Origin: Candidatus Dormiibacterota bacterium
GTDB taxonomy: Bacteria > Chloroflexota > Dormibacteria > Dormibacterales > Dormibacteraceae
Assembly: GCA_003151935.1 (NCBI GenBank)
Contig: PLYZ01000051.1
Span: 1-39,768, forward strand
Length of the DNA: 39,768 bases
Direction of reading: 5' to 3'
The translations under genes and the position numbers were made by a program. Under the pieces are notes generated by a model. That model ran no database searches, was not told the DNA's origin, and worked only from the letters and a program-made list of their open reading frames with translations. Shown here piece after piece: positions 17,853-26,333 of this stretch. Numbering within the stretch: the first letter of the stretch is position 1; every line of letters starts with the position of its first letter.

Positions 17853-18154
17853 TCCGGGTCGAGCTCCCGGCGAACTTGCGGACGCTGGCAAACGTAGGCC
17901 GGGTGGTTGAGCTGGGTGTCGACGGCCCCGTCACGCAGCGCTCGGTGCTCGACGCCCTCGAAGCGGCCTATCCGATGCTGCGCGGCACGATTCGCGATGC
18001 CGTCACCCACAAGCGCCGGCCTATGCTCAGGTTCTTCGCCTGCGAGGAGGACCTCTCCGACCAACCACTCGACTCGCCGTTGCCCGAAGAGGTGGCGCAC
18101 GGCCGAGAGCCGTACCTGGTGGTGGGCGCGATCGCCGGCGGCTGTCTACGATAA
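17849..18154 (+). CDS. MoaD/ThiS-family ubiquitin-like sulfur carrier protein
   Basis: This 101-residue protein has a beta-grasp pattern ([45 protein letters not shown]). Sulfur carriers of this family are thiocarboxylated on a C-terminal Gly-Gly. Here Gly97-Gly98 is followed by three more residues, CLR, so the protein would need trimming first; QbsE, which ends GGCF and is cut by a JAMM protease, is a precedent. The GTG start overlaps the BNR gene stop by 4 bp (GTGA). No E1-like activating enzyme or JAMM protease lies nearby. A function in sulfur transfer is inference. Confidence 0.75.
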   Translation: MIRVELPANLRTLANVGRVVELGVDGPVTQRSVLDALEAAYPMLRGTIRDAVTHKRRPMLRFFACEEDLSDQPLDSPLPEEVAHGREPYLVVGAIAGGCLR

Positions 18155-18157
18155 GCA

Positions 18158-18172
18158 GACCGACCGTCGGTC
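18158..18172 (+). promoter_or_regulatory. Palindromic operator, probable TetR site
   Basis: GACCGA-CCG-TCGGTC is a perfect 6-bp inverted repeat with a 3-bp centre, four bases after the MoaD-like stop and 17 bases before the TetR start at 18189. Its size, symmetry and position fit autoregulation of the TetR-ABC operon. Confidence 0.65.
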
Positions 18173-18188
18173 CGTTTATAGTCCGGGC

Positions 18189-18872
18189 ATGGCCCGGACG
18201 GTGAACTCGACCCTCTATTCCGTTCGCCGCGATGCCTTCCTGGATGTCGCCCAGCGCCTCGTCCAGACCAAGGGTTATGAGGCGATGAGCGTCCAGGACT
18301 TGCTGGACGAGCTCGATGCTTCAAAGGGGGCCTTCTACCATTACTTCGATTCGAAACAGGAGCTGCTCGAGGCCGTGGTAGAGCGCTTCGCCGACAGCGG
18401 AGTTGCCGCCCTGACGCCAGTCCTCGGGAACCCAGACCTGCCGGCCCTCCGGAAGCTGGAAGGCGTCTTCGCGGGGATCGCTAGCTTCAAGGCTGAGCAG
18501 AAGGATTTGGTGCTGGGAATCATGGAGGTCTGGAACTCGGACGGCAATGCGATCGTCCGGGAGAAGCTTCGCCGGCTGACCGAGCGAATCATGGTCCCCC
18601 TCCTCTCCGTGGTCATCAGGCAGGGCATCGACGAGGGAGTGATCAACGCTGACTCCCCCGACGAGACCGCGAGGGTCCTCGTCTCGCTCATGCAGGGCTT
18701 TGGCCAGCAGGCAAGCGATCAGTTCATCGCCCGCCAGGCGGGCACCATCAGCTTCGAGGTGGTGCAGCGATCCGTCGCGGCCAACACCCGGGCGTTCGAA
18801 CGGATCCTGGGGGTGGCTAAGGGATCTCTAACACTCACTGATGAGCCGACTCTGCGTTTCTGGTTCGGTTAA
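18189..18872 (+). CDS. TetR-family transcriptional regulator of the adjacent ABC exporter
   Basis: This 227-residue TetR protein has an N-terminal HTH (RRDAFLDVAQRLVQTKGYEA, VQDLLDELDASKGAFYHYF, SKQELLEAVVERF). The C-terminal ligand domain contains GIMEVWNSDGNAIVREKL and VVIRQGIDEGVINADSPDE, features of regulators that sense lipophilic drugs or fatty acids. It precedes an ABC ATPase by 14 bp and is preceded by a palindrome, so it likely represses itself and the exporter. The ligand is unknown. Confidence 0.9.
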   Translation: MARTVNSTLYSVRRDAFLDVAQRLVQTKGYEAMSVQDLLDELDASKGAFYHYFDSKQELLEAVVERFADSGVAALTPVLGNPDLPALRKLEGVFAGIASFKAEQKDLVLGIMEVWNSDGNAIVREKLRRLTERIMVPLLSVVIRQGIDEGVINADSPDETARVLVSLMQGFGQQASDQFIARQAGTISFEVVQRSVAANTRAFERILGVAKGSLTLTDEPTLRFWFG

Positions 18873-18886
18873 CGAAGGACAAACGA

Positions 18887-19813
18887 ATGGCAGCGATCAT
18901 CGAGGTGGAAAAGCTCACCAAGAGCTACGGTGGCAAGCGGGGCATCGCCGATGTCTCGTTGCAGGTCGAGGAGGGCGAGGTGTTCGGCTTCCTGGGCCCG
19001 AATGGCGCCGGCAAGACGACGACCATCCGGCTGCTGATGGCCCTTCTGCACGCCGACTCCGGAACCGCGCGGATCGCCGGCCTCGACTGCTGGAAGGAAT
19101 CCGTTGCGATCAAACGTCTTATTGGCTACATTCCAGGTGAGCCGGCGCTCGATCCCAACCTGACCGGTGGGCAGATCCTCGAGTACTTCGCGCACCTGCG
19201 CGGAGGCGTCGATCAGTCTTACCTCGAGCAGCTGATCCAGCGGTTCGACCTCGATACCAGCCGCAAGTTCCGCCAGTACTCGACCGGGAACAAGCGCAAG
19301 GTCGTTTTGATCCAGGCTTTCATGCACCGCCCGCGCCTGCTGATCCTCGACGAGCCGACCAGCGGCCTCGATCCGCTCAACCAACAGGAGTTCGATCGGA
19401 TGGTCAAGGATGTGCGGGACGAAGGGCGCACCGTCTTTCTCTCGTCACACGTATTGAGCGAGGTCGAGAAGACCTGCACCAGGGTCGGCATCATCCGCGA
19501 TGGCAGTCTTGTGCGTATCGGGGGCATGGCAGAGGTGAGTGCAATTAAGCGCTACGAAATCACGATCACGTTCGCCGATCCGGTTCCTGTCGAGACGTTC
19601 AAGACGCTGGACGGTGTGGCAGAGGTGGAGTCGTTGAACCATGGCCACGGCGTGCGGCTCGCGATGCAGGGCCCGGCGGACGCGGTGATCAAGGCGGCTG
19701 CGCGCTATCCGGTCGTCTCTCTGACGAGCCATGAGCCGAGCCTGGAGGACATCTTCCTTCGCTACTACCAGGCGGACGGCGCACCCGCGAAGGAGCCTCA
19801 AAGTGTGGCTTAG
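18887..19813 (+). CDS. ABC-2 type exporter ATP-binding protein
   Basis: This 308-residue ATPase has Walker A GPNGAGKTTT (about residues 43-52), a divergent signature YSTGNKRKV in place of LSGGQ-type, Walker B LLILDEPTSGLDP and the switch SSHVLSEVE. The C-terminal extension ending PSLEDIFLRYY is typical of drug/antibiotic exporter ATPases (CcmA/DrrA-like). It energises the permease that follows, whose GTG start overlaps this gene by 11 bp. It is co-regulated with the TetR gene upstream. Confidence 0.93.
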   Translation: MAAIIEVEKLTKSYGGKRGIADVSLQVEEGEVFGFLGPNGAGKTTTIRLLMALLHADSGTARIAGLDCWKESVAIKRLIGYIPGEPALDPNLTGGQILEYFAHLRGGVDQSYLEQLIQRFDLDTSRKFRQYSTGNKRKVVLIQAFMHRPRLLILDEPTSGLDPLNQQEFDRMVKDVRDEGRTVFLSSHVLSEVEKTCTRVGIIRDGSLVRIGGMAEVSAIKRYEITITFADPVPVETFKTLDGVAEVESLNHGHGVRLAMQGPADAVIKAAARYPVVSLTSHEPSLEDIFLRYYQADGAPAKEPQSVA

Positions 19814-21446
19814 GAGCATCTTTCTCAAGACCCTCCGCGACTATCGGGTCGCGATCCTGGGTTGGGGTATCGGCATGGGGTTGGTGGTGATTTCACCGAT
19901 GGCGAGCGTGGCGGCCCTGGTCACGACGCCCCAGGCGCGGCACCAGCTGATCAGCCTCGCGGCAACCTTCGCCTGGAACGCCGACCCGGTCGCGGTCGAC
20001 ACGATCGGTGGCTACGCGACGTTCAAGATCGGCATCTTCATCTTCCTGATCGCCCTTTGGCCGCTGCTGGCCGGCAGCCGGATGCTCCGCGGCGAGGAGG
20101 ATCGCGGCTCGCTCGACGTGCTGCTGTCGCTTCCGCGCCCCAGGCTGAGCGTGGCGCTGGAGAAGCTGGCGGCGATGTGGACTGCGCTTTTCGTCATGGG
20201 CGTGCTGATCGGGCTGCTGGCGTTCGCGGGCGGCAAGAAGTTCGGCGGCGATTTCGGACTCGGCGACGCCCTCTTCTACGGATTGAACCTCGCTTTGATC
20301 TGTGCTGTGATCGGCAGCCTGGCGCTGTTGATCTCACAGTTCACGCAGGAGCAAGGCCCGGCGGCGGGCTGGACGGCGGGCCTGCTCCTCGTCTTCATCG
20401 TCCTGGACATGGTCCATCGCGTCGTTCCCAACAGCGATTGGATCTCGCGCCTCTCCCCCATCTACTACTACAACCTCAGCAAGCCGCTGGTGCCGAGCTA
20501 TGGCGTCAATGCCGGTGCGATGGTCCTCCTGCTCGCCCTCGCCGCGGTTATCGCCGGGTCTGCGGTGTGGCTCTTCGTCCGCCGGGACGTTGGCGGGACG
20601 GTACCCCTGCCACGCTGGCTCCGGCTGCCGGAGCGCAATGTGAGCCGAGCCCTGCCCGTCGGAGACTGGTCGCTGGGTTCGGTCTACGCACGCAGCCTCG
20701 GCATGATCGCGATGCCGGCCTTCTGGTGGACGCTGGGCACCGCGGCGTTCGCGGGCTGGATGGTTTACGCCGTCCAGCTGATCGAGACGAAGCTGGCCAC
20801 CTTGCTGTCGGGATCGCCCGCCTTCACGAGCCTGATCAAGAACCTCGGCGGAGGTGACGTCAGCGTGAACGCCGGCTTCCTGAGCGCGATGTTCTTCTTC
20901 CTGCCGCTATTCGTGATGGCTTTCGCGGTCACCCAGGTCAACCGCTGGTCGGCCGACGAGCAGGACGGGCGCCTGGAGCTTGTGCTCGCGACCCCGCAAC
21001 CTCGGCCAGCCGTGCTGCTCGGTCGCTTCGCGGCACTCGCCACGGCGACCGTCGCGATCAGCGTGATCACCCTGATCGCGTCTGCCGGAGCCGCAGCCGC
21101 CGCGGGGCTCAACGTCGATTCGGGCCACCTGGCCGCGGCAACGCTGGGCGTGATCCCTCTTGGTCTGTTGATCGCCGCCATCGGCTACCTGGCGGCGGGC
21201 TGGCTGCGCACCGCGGCGGACACCGGGCTGTTGAGCTTCCTGCTGGCGGCGTGGTTCTTCATCAGCTTTATCGGTCCCGAACTGAAGTTGCCGGACGCGA
21301 CCCTCCGCCTGTCGGCCTTCTATTACTACGGCACTCCGCTGCTGCACGGGCTGCAGCTGACGTCGGTGCTGGGAGTCCTCGTGGTCACCGCGGTGGCCCT
21401 GGGCCTCGGCGCGCTGCGCTTCGCCAACAAAGACATCGGAGTCTAG
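19803..21446 (+). CDS. ABC-2 exporter permease with duplicated membrane domain
   Basis: This 547-residue polytopic protein has about twelve helices arranged as two related halves. Each half holds a block like SLDVLLSLPRPRLSVALEKL or RLELVLATPQPRPAVLLGRF, the coupling-loop motif of ABC-2 permeases fused in tandem. The first half starts FLKTLRDYRVAILGWGIG and the second LGMIAMPAFWWTLGTAAFAG. This layout matches two-domain exporters of the ABC-2/TipC-like class, often linked to antibiotic resistance. GTG 19803 lies inside the ATPase 3' end. The substrate is unknown. Confidence 0.88.
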   Translation: MWLRSIFLKTLRDYRVAILGWGIGMGLVVISPMASVAALVTTPQARHQLISLAATFAWNADPVAVDTIGGYATFKIGIFIFLIALWPLLAGSRMLRGEEDRGSLDVLLSLPRPRLSVALEKLAAMWTALFVMGVLIGLLAFAGGKKFGGDFGLGDALFYGLNLALICAVIGSLALLISQFTQEQGPAAGWTAGLLLVFIVLDMVHRVVPNSDWISRLSPIYYYNLSKPLVPSYGVNAGAMVLLLALAAVIAGSAVWLFVRRDVGGTVPLPRWLRLPERNVSRALPVGDWSLGSVYARSLGMIAMPAFWWTLGTAAFAGWMVYAVQLIETKLATLLSGSPAFTSLIKNLGGGDVSVNAGFLSAMFFFLPLFVMAFAVTQVNRWSADEQDGRLELVLATPQPRPAVLLGRFAALATATVAISVITLIASAGAAAAAGLNVDSGHLAAATLGVIPLGLLIAAIGYLAAGWLRTAADTGLLSFLLAAWFFISFIGPELKLPDATLRLSAFYYYGTPLLHGLQLTSVLGVLVVTAVALGLGALRFANKDIGV

Positions 21447-21449
21447 GTT

Positions 21450-22063
21450 CGAAAAACAGCTCCAATGAGCTCCCTTTACCCCCGAACACCACCCAACATC
21501 TCATCGAGGACATCCAGCGGCTTCGCGAGCACCTCGCCATCGAGCGCTGGCTCGTAGTCGGTGGCTCCTGGGGCTCGGCACTTGCCCTCGCCTACGTCGA
21601 GCGCTTACCCGAACGCGTTTCCGAGATGGTCCTTTTCAGCATTGCGACGACGTCGCACCGTGACGTCCGCTGGGTGACCCATGACATGGGCCGGTACTTC
21701 CCAGAGCAGTGGGCCCGGTTCCGTGAAGGCGTGCCGGCAGCCGAACGCGACCGTGAGCTGGTTGGCGCGTACTACCGGCTGCTGCACGATCCCGATCCCG
21801 CCGTCCGCGAGAAGGCCGCTCGCGACTGGTGCCGCTGGGAGGACACGCACGTGGCCGTTCGGTCCGATCATAGGCCGGACCCGCGATACGGAGACCCCCG
21901 CTTCCGGATGGCCTTCGCGCGGCTCGTGACGCATTACTGGCACCACGCCGCTTTCCTCGATGACGGCGCTCTACTGCGTGATGCAGGCCGGCTGGCCGGA
22001 ACACCGGGAGTCCTGATCCGCGGCCGGATCGACCTCAGCTCATTCGCCGGCCCTCAGCAATAA
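21450..22063 (+). pseudogene. pip: Prolyl aminopeptidase (alpha/beta hydrolase) remnant, truncated at both ends
   Basis: The frame reads NTTQHLIEDIQRLREHLAIE, RWLVVGGSWGSALALAYVER, then LPERVSEMVLFSIATTS and RMAFARLVTHYWHHAAFLDD. This matches the central part of proline iminopeptidase, including the GGSWGS nucleophile elbow and the following cap. The N-terminal third with the HGGPG oxyanion motif is absent: upstream DNA is the ABC permease. At the C-terminus the frame reads LIRGRIDLSSFAGPQQ and stops, before the catalytic Asp and His. With two catalytic residues missing and no good start codon, it is a dead fragment. A chimeric short ORF is possible but improbable. Confidence 0.8.
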
Positions 22064-22113
22064 GAGAACGCCAGCACTAATTTGAAGTTCGTCTCTTGGC
22101 ACAATGTGGCGCA

Positions 22114-22845
22114 GTGCCAAAGAACTACTTCGACGAACCGATAGCGAAGGGCTACGACGCCAGGTGGGCGGACCTGTTCGAGCCGGCGGTTGTTGAGCCG
22201 GCGGTAAGCTTCCTCGCCGATCTGGCTGGTACAGGCGCTGCTCTTGAACTCGGCATCGGTACCGGCCGCATCGCGTTACCGCTAAGCCGGCGCGGCGTTC
22301 GCGTGCATGGGATCGAGCTGTCGGCGGCGATGGTCGCGCAGCTGCAGGCAAAGCCCGGAGCGGACAACATCGCCGTGACGGTCGGTGACTTCGCGACGAC
22401 CAGGGTGGACGGTTCGTTCAAGGTCGCCTATCTCGTGCGCAACACGATCACCAACCTGACCACGCAAGACGAGCAGGTTGAATGCTTCCGCAACGTCGCC
22501 GCGCACCTGGAACCTGGCGGATGCTTCGTAATCGAGGTCTACATTCCGGAGCTTCAACGTCTCCCTCCCGGCGAGACCATCCATGCGTTCACCGTGACCC
22601 CAACGCATCTCGGCTTCGAGGAATATGACGTGGCAACGCAAATCGCTTTCTCCCATCACTACTGGATGGTGGACGGCCAGCTCGAGACCTTCTCGGCCCC
22701 CTTTCGCTATGTATGGCCGTCCGAGCTGGACCTGATGGCGCAACTGGCTGGAATGATCTTGCGCGAACGCTGGAGCAGCTGGGAGCGAGAGCCCTTCACG
22801 AGCGACAGCAGGAGCCACGTCTCGGTTTGGGAAAAGACGAGGTAG
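22114..22845 (+). CDS. SAM-dependent class I methyltransferase
   Basis: This 243-residue protein starts at GTG 22114 (PKNYFDEPIAKGYDARW). It shows Rossmann-type methyltransferase motifs: motif I ALELGIGTGRIALPLSRRG, acidic motif II VHGIELSAAMV, post-motif VGDFATTRVDGSF, then LVRNTITNLTTQDEQVECF and HLEPGGCFVIEVYIP. It belongs to the broad Methyltransf_25/11 group; the substrate cannot be assigned. TTG 22096 would add six residues. It stands alone between the pip remnant and a convergent hydrolase gene. Confidence 0.88.
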   Translation: MPKNYFDEPIAKGYDARWADLFEPAVVEPAVSFLADLAGTGAALELGIGTGRIALPLSRRGVRVHGIELSAAMVAQLQAKPGADNIAVTVGDFATTRVDGSFKVAYLVRNTITNLTTQDEQVECFRNVAAHLEPGGCFVIEVYIPELQRLPPGETIHAFTVTPTHLGFEEYDVATQIAFSHHYWMVDGQLETFSAPFRYVWPSELDLMAQLAGMILRERWSSWEREPFTSDSRSHVSVWEKTR

Positions 22846-22865
22846 CACCGTCGCTTTTGATCCGT

Positions 22866-23633
22866 TCAGGCTTTGACGTGCTCTTGCGACAGGTTTCGCT
22901 TCCAGAGGTCGAGCGTCCGCTCGAAGTGGCGCTCGGCCGCGTCACGGTTGTAAACGGGGAGGTCGGCCATCGCGAATCCGTGCGCGGTTCCTGGAAGCCG
23001 CTCCACAACTCCCCGAACTCGATTCCGGCCAAGCTCTTCGCGGAACCGGTCGACAAGCTCCGCTGTAACCGATCGATCGATCTCGGCAAACGCGAAGTAG
23101 AGCTCGCCGCGCACGCCCGCGAGGTCGTGATGGGGTGAGTCGGGCTTGTCGGTAAGCAGCGCCCCGGGATGGATTCCGGCGGCGGCGACGAATTCGTCCG
23201 CGAGTGCGGAAGCCACGCGCAACGCGACCCGTGCCCCCAGGCAATATCCGACGCACACTTTGGGTCCCGAGCCCGCCGCCGGGTCGGAGGCGATCGCAGC
23301 CAAGATGGCTTTCGTATCAGCGACCACGTGCTCCGGCGTGACGCTGGCGGCCGCGCTCATCATGCGCTCGGCCTCAGGACCCTTGAAGCCGTCTGTCGCA
23401 AGCCTCGACATGTCAAAGGACAGCCGCTCACCCGAACGGTAATAGAGGTCCGGCGCAACGCAGAAGTAGCCGTCTGCGGCAAACCTCCGCGCGTTCTTCT
23501 TCACCTGCTCGCGGTAGCCAACACCATCCATGTAGATCACTGCGACCGGAAACGGTCCGTCACCGTCGGGCCGCACGACGAAAGTCGTCATGTCGCCGTC
23601 GGCGGTGTGAATCCGGATCTCCTTCTCGACCAT
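22866..23633 (-). CDS. Dienelactone hydrolase family protein
   Basis: This 255-residue alpha/beta hydrolase has the cysteine nucleophile elbow CVGYCLGARVALR typical of dienelactone hydrolases, a later acidic segment ELYFAFAEIDRSV carrying the likely catalytic Asp, and the catalytic His in PGTAHGFAM. The N-terminal VIYMDGVGYREQ is family-like. It is a cytosolic hydrolase of lactones or related esters. The ATG shares its A with the TGA stop of the upstream nitroreductase gene (TGATG), so the two are co-translated. Confidence 0.9.
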   Translation of the reverse strand: MVEKEIRIHTADGDMTTFVVRPDGDGPFPVAVIYMDGVGYREQVKKNARRFAADGYFCVAPDLYYRSGERLSFDMSRLATDGFKGPEAERMMSAAASVTPEHVVADTKAILAAIASDPAAGSGPKVCVGYCLGARVALRVASALADEFVAAAGIHPGALLTDKPDSPHHDLAGVRGELYFAFAEIDRSVTAELVDRFREELGRNRVRGVVERLPGTAHGFAMADLPVYNRDAAERHFERTLDLWKRNLSQEHVKA

Positions 23634-24100
23634 CAGGCCTCCTTCACTGAATTGCCAGGCTCGCTATCCAATCGGAATGTAGGGTGATTCCCACTCGCTT
23701 TCGCGAAGTCGTCGTCTGACGCATCGGCCGCAACTGTTAGGAAAGCCCTGCCGCCGCGCACTTTGCGAGCGAACTCACGCAGGATCGGCAGTCGTTCGTC
23801 GACCGGTAACTCTGTGAGTCGGACCCGCTCGTTATGCCGACCGCGCCCAACGATGCCCCATCCTGCTGCGCGAGCGTTCCTGACCCAGTCCGAGGTCTCC
23901 CATCCCGCAACGATGTAGCGGTGGCCGTCAACTTCGACAGTGGCGACCGGGGTCGTCCGCAGAAGCCCGGTTCTGCGTCCCGGGACCGAAAGCAACCGCT
24001 CTACGCCGGGGCCAAACCCGCGCCGAAGCAAGGGAACATTGAGCCTGTTGGCGAGCGTCAACCAGGCCGGCGGGCGGCGAGCGGGCTGGCCAGTCACCAT
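23633..24100 (-). CDS. Deazaflavin (F420)-dependent nitroreductase family protein
   Basis: This 155-residue protein starts at ATG 24100. It has a split-barrel pattern: LLSVPGRRTGLLRTTPVATV, then EVDGHRYIVAGWETSDWVRN and ARAAGWGIVGRGRHNERV, as in the DUF385/Ddn family, whose members use F420H2 or bind heme or flavin. NARAAGWG is a near-universal family stretch. The substrate is unknown. It is co-translated with the dienelactone hydrolase downstream. A long in-frame extension toward 24601 is a shadow of the cupin gene. Confidence 0.87.
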   Translation of the reverse strand: MVTGQPARRPPAWLTLANRLNVPLLRRGFGPGVERLLSVPGRRTGLLRTTPVATVEVDGHRYIVAGWETSDWVRNARAAGWGIVGRGRHNERVRLTELPVDERLPILREFARKVRGGRAFLTVAADASDDDFAKASGNHPTFRLDSEPGNSVKEA

Positions 24101-24177
24101 CGTCAGTCTGATCGAAGGCCGCCCGACGGTTAAGGCGACGCCTGCAATACCTGCGATCTGGTTCGTTGATGCGGGGA

Positions 24178-24690
24178 CTAAGACTCGCCCAAGAGCTTCA
24201 GCCCGTAGCGCGCTTTGAGCTCGGGCACCCAGTCCATGAAGTGACTCTCGTTGTACCGGGCCGCGATCGCCTCGTGCTCCGTACCGCCCGGCCTGGCGCC
24301 TGTCGCGAAAAGCTCGGAAATCTCGACGAAATAATTTTCGAAGCCCGCCTTGCAGATGATTTCCAGCAGCCTGGCAGGCTGATCGGTCGGGTTCCAGAAC
24401 GTGTGTGGGACACCGCAGGGCTTGTAGACGTAGGTGCCGGGTCCCGCCTCGGCCTCCTCGTCCCCCACCCGCACCCCGACCCGGCCCTCGAGAACATAGG
24501 ACAGCTCGTCCTCCATCTTGTGCGTATGCGGAGGGATGAGGCATCTCGCTTCGATCGGGTGCTCGACGATCGCAAAGCGGCCACCCGTCTCGTGACCCCA
24601 CACCTTGAAGTCCACACCCAGCCCTCCCAGGTTCACCGACCTACCTTCACCTGGGCGAACGATCAGCAACCGCTGCTCTTGAACTCTCAT
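24178..24690 (-). CDS. Cupin-domain protein
   Basis: This 170-residue single cupin has motif 1 CLIPPHTHKMEDELSYVLEG (His, His and Glu metal ligands) and motif 2 PCGVPHTFWNPTD (His ligand), then a C-terminal helix with SELFATGARPGG. The fold binds a metal; function ranges from sugar epimerisation to dioxygenation, and none can be chosen here. GGAGG eight bases upstream fixes ATG 24690 over the in-frame ATG 24711. It is divergent from a TetR gene, its likely regulator. Confidence 0.87.
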   Translation of the reverse strand: MRVQEQRLLIVRPGEGRSVNLGGLGVDFKVWGHETGGRFAIVEHPIEARCLIPPHTHKMEDELSYVLEGRVGVRVGDEEAEAGPGTYVYKPCGVPHTFWNPTDQPARLLEIICKAGFENYFVEISELFATGARPGGTEHEAIAARYNESHFMDWVPELKARYGLKLLGES

Positions 24691-24740
24691 ATCAACTTGC
24701 CTCCATGGCATATTCGCGAAACACGGCTGTATACTGATCG

Positions 24741-24771
24741 TGACAATAACCTCAACCCCGGGGCCTTGTCA
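24741..24771. promoter_or_regulatory. Inverted repeat in the divergent cupin/tetR promoter region
   Basis: TGACAA at 24741-24746 and TTGTCA at 24766-24771 form a 6-bp inverted repeat in the 125-bp region between the cupin and TetR starts. Read on the minus strand, the right arm gives TTGACA, which could serve as a -35 element. It is a plausible operator for the adjacent TetR; no clear -10 was found. Confidence 0.35.
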
Positions 24772-24815
24772 ATAATCAAGTCACACTGGAGATCCCTGAA
24801 ATCACCAGGAAGTAC

Positions 24816-25406
24816 GTGCTCAACCGTCGCGCGGAGCGCCAGGATGAAACCCGCGAGCGCATCGTCGACGCCGCAGTCGCGCTCCACCACACGATCGGGC
24901 CGGCCCATACGACCGACGTGGCCATCGCCGAAAAGGCGGGTGTGACGCGCAGGACCTTCTATCGACACTTTCCTGACGAGCTCTCACTGTTCCGTGCGTG
25001 CACGAGCCATTCGTTCGAGAGGTGGCCACCCCCCCAGGCCGACAGATGGCGTCGGGTCGCCGACCCGAAAGCACGCCTCCGGCTGGCCCTGGGCGAGCTC
25101 TACGCCTACTATCGCGACGCTGGGGCCGGCCTGGTGGTGATCATGCACGATAGGACTCTCCTGCGGGCGGAGCTGCTCGCTCTGCCAGGTTTAGCCGACA
25201 GCCTGCGTGCAATGCCCGGTGTGTTGCTGGAGCCGTGGAAGGCGCGAGGGCGCAGGCGCCTTCTACTTACGGCCGCGCTCGTTCATGCCACCGCTGTGAC
25301 AACCTGGCAATCCCTCGTCGCACAGCAAGAACTGACCGACGAGGAGGCAGTCCGCATACTGACCGCCATGGTCTTAGCCGCGGCGACTAAGGCGAGCCGC
25401 GGCTAG
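24816..25406 (+). CDS. TetR-family transcriptional regulator
   Basis: This 196-residue protein starts at GTG. The HTH segment is RQDETRERIVDAAVALHHTI, VAIAEKAGVTRRTFYRHFPD, ELSLFRACTSHSFER; the C-terminal domain begins RLRLALGELYAYYRDAGAG. It resembles TetR proteins with a conserved YRHF HTH end and an aromatic-rich ligand pocket. It is divergent from the cupin gene and four bases ahead of the DinB-like gene, so it probably controls both. Start alternatives nearby are few. Confidence 0.88.
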   Translation: MLNRRAERQDETRERIVDAAVALHHTIGPAHTTDVAIAEKAGVTRRTFYRHFPDELSLFRACTSHSFERWPPPQADRWRRVADPKARLRLALGELYAYYRDAGAGLVVIMHDRTLLRAELLALPGLADSLRAMPGVLLEPWKARGRRRLLLTAALVHATAVTTWQSLVAQQELTDEEAVRILTAMVLAAATKASRG

Positions 25407-25410
25407 TCGG

Positions 25411-25974
25411 ATGGCCTCGCACCCGCGTTCTCTTGGCGAGACGCTCTTACGCTTCTACAGGCTCACGCATAAACGGTTGTTGACGGCGGCGGAGGAGCTG
25501 ACGCCCGAGCAATTTACGTGGAGCGCAGGTCCGAGCCTTCACTCGATCGCGTGGCAGCTGTGGCACGCCGCCCGCTGGGACGACGTGTTCGCGTCCTACT
25601 TTCACAAGGCCCTGGCCCGGGATCCTCGTTCCCAGGTGTGGGAGAGAGGGTCACTGGCGGACCAATGGTCACTGGCTTCCGGCGCAATGGGTCGGCGCGA
25701 CACCGGTACCGAGATGTCGGACGAGGCGGCGGAAGAGATTCGGTTCCCTGATCAGAAGGAAGTCATTGGCTATGCCAGGCTCGCCTTCGCATACGCCGAG
25801 GACGGGATCGCGCTCATCCCGGAAGATCAATTGCTGGCAGCTCCGCCGGTTGACCCGGATGGCGACACGAAGTTCGACAACGCTCTCATCTACCTCGAAC
25901 ACCTGAGCCGCCATCTCGGGATGATCGAGTCGATTCGCGGGCTTCAAGGATTGGTCGGCTCTTCCAACCGCTGA
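25411..25974 (+). CDS. DinB-superfamily protein (metal-dependent four-helix bundle)
   Basis: This 187-residue protein has a DinB/DUF664-type pattern: helix 1 LGETLLRFYRLTHKRLLTAA, the loop GPSLHSIAWQLWHAARWDD carrying the first His ligand, and the last helix ALIYLEHLSRHLGMIESIRG with two more His. Members are Zn/Ni-binding, and many are thiol-dependent transferases (mycothiol or bacillithiol). A detoxification role is inference. It starts four bases after the TetR stop, in the same operon. Confidence 0.85.
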   Translation: MASHPRSLGETLLRFYRLTHKRLLTAAEELTPEQFTWSAGPSLHSIAWQLWHAARWDDVFASYFHKALARDPRSQVWERGSLADQWSLASGAMGRRDTGTEMSDEAAEEIRFPDQKEVIGYARLAFAYAEDGIALIPEDQLLAAPPVDPDGDTKFDNALIYLEHLSRHLGMIESIRGLQGLVGSSNR

Positions 25975-26333
25975 CGCCTTACAGGAGAATCGTAGATTCT
26001 GCCCGGCCAATGTCTGTTGCCATTTGCCCGTCGGCGAGTGTGGCTCAACGGGGTAGGACCATCGCACCTTCCTGGTCGCGGCCGTGGTATCCGCCGTTCG
26101 ATTGATTCGCCTACACCGCAACCGTGCGATGTGGGATGCGAAGGTAGAGGCACCATTCGAGCCGGCGGCCTCGGCCTCACAGGAATTGCTTTCGCGATAC
26201 AGCAAGAACTGGTAGCCCAAGCGGGACGCTATTCGAACCGGCTCGACAAACTACTCGTAGCCCTTGCGGCGAAGTAAGAATCGCGCGGGGGGTGGGCCGC
26301 GCTGGCCGCCCGACTCCCCTGTTGAACCCCCGC
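25975..26333. other. Gene-free stretch at left edge of accessory region
   Basis: No convincing gene is seen in these 359 bp. An open plus-strand frame (26017-26277) has no recognisable domain except its tail, AQAGRYSNRLDKL, which is shared with two other places in the window and is the coded face of the tRNA-3'-like repeat at 26208-26247. The rest may be remnant DNA. Confidence 0.5.
26208..26247 (+). repeat. tRNA-3'-end-like repeat, copy A
   Basis: The 18-base core GCGGGACGCTATTCGAAC (26221-26238) is identical in copies B and C1. Read on the minus strand it resembles a tRNA end: TTCGAAT, five extra bases, then CCCGC and GGGCTACCA. Flanking bases encode VAQAGRYSNRLDKL on the plus strand. Confidence 0.75.

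Noticed and set aside
26208-26247. Complete tRNA genes at repeat copies A, B and C1
   Set aside because: Only the T-loop and acceptor 3' side are tRNA-like, with five extra bases; no D or anticodon arm precedes them.
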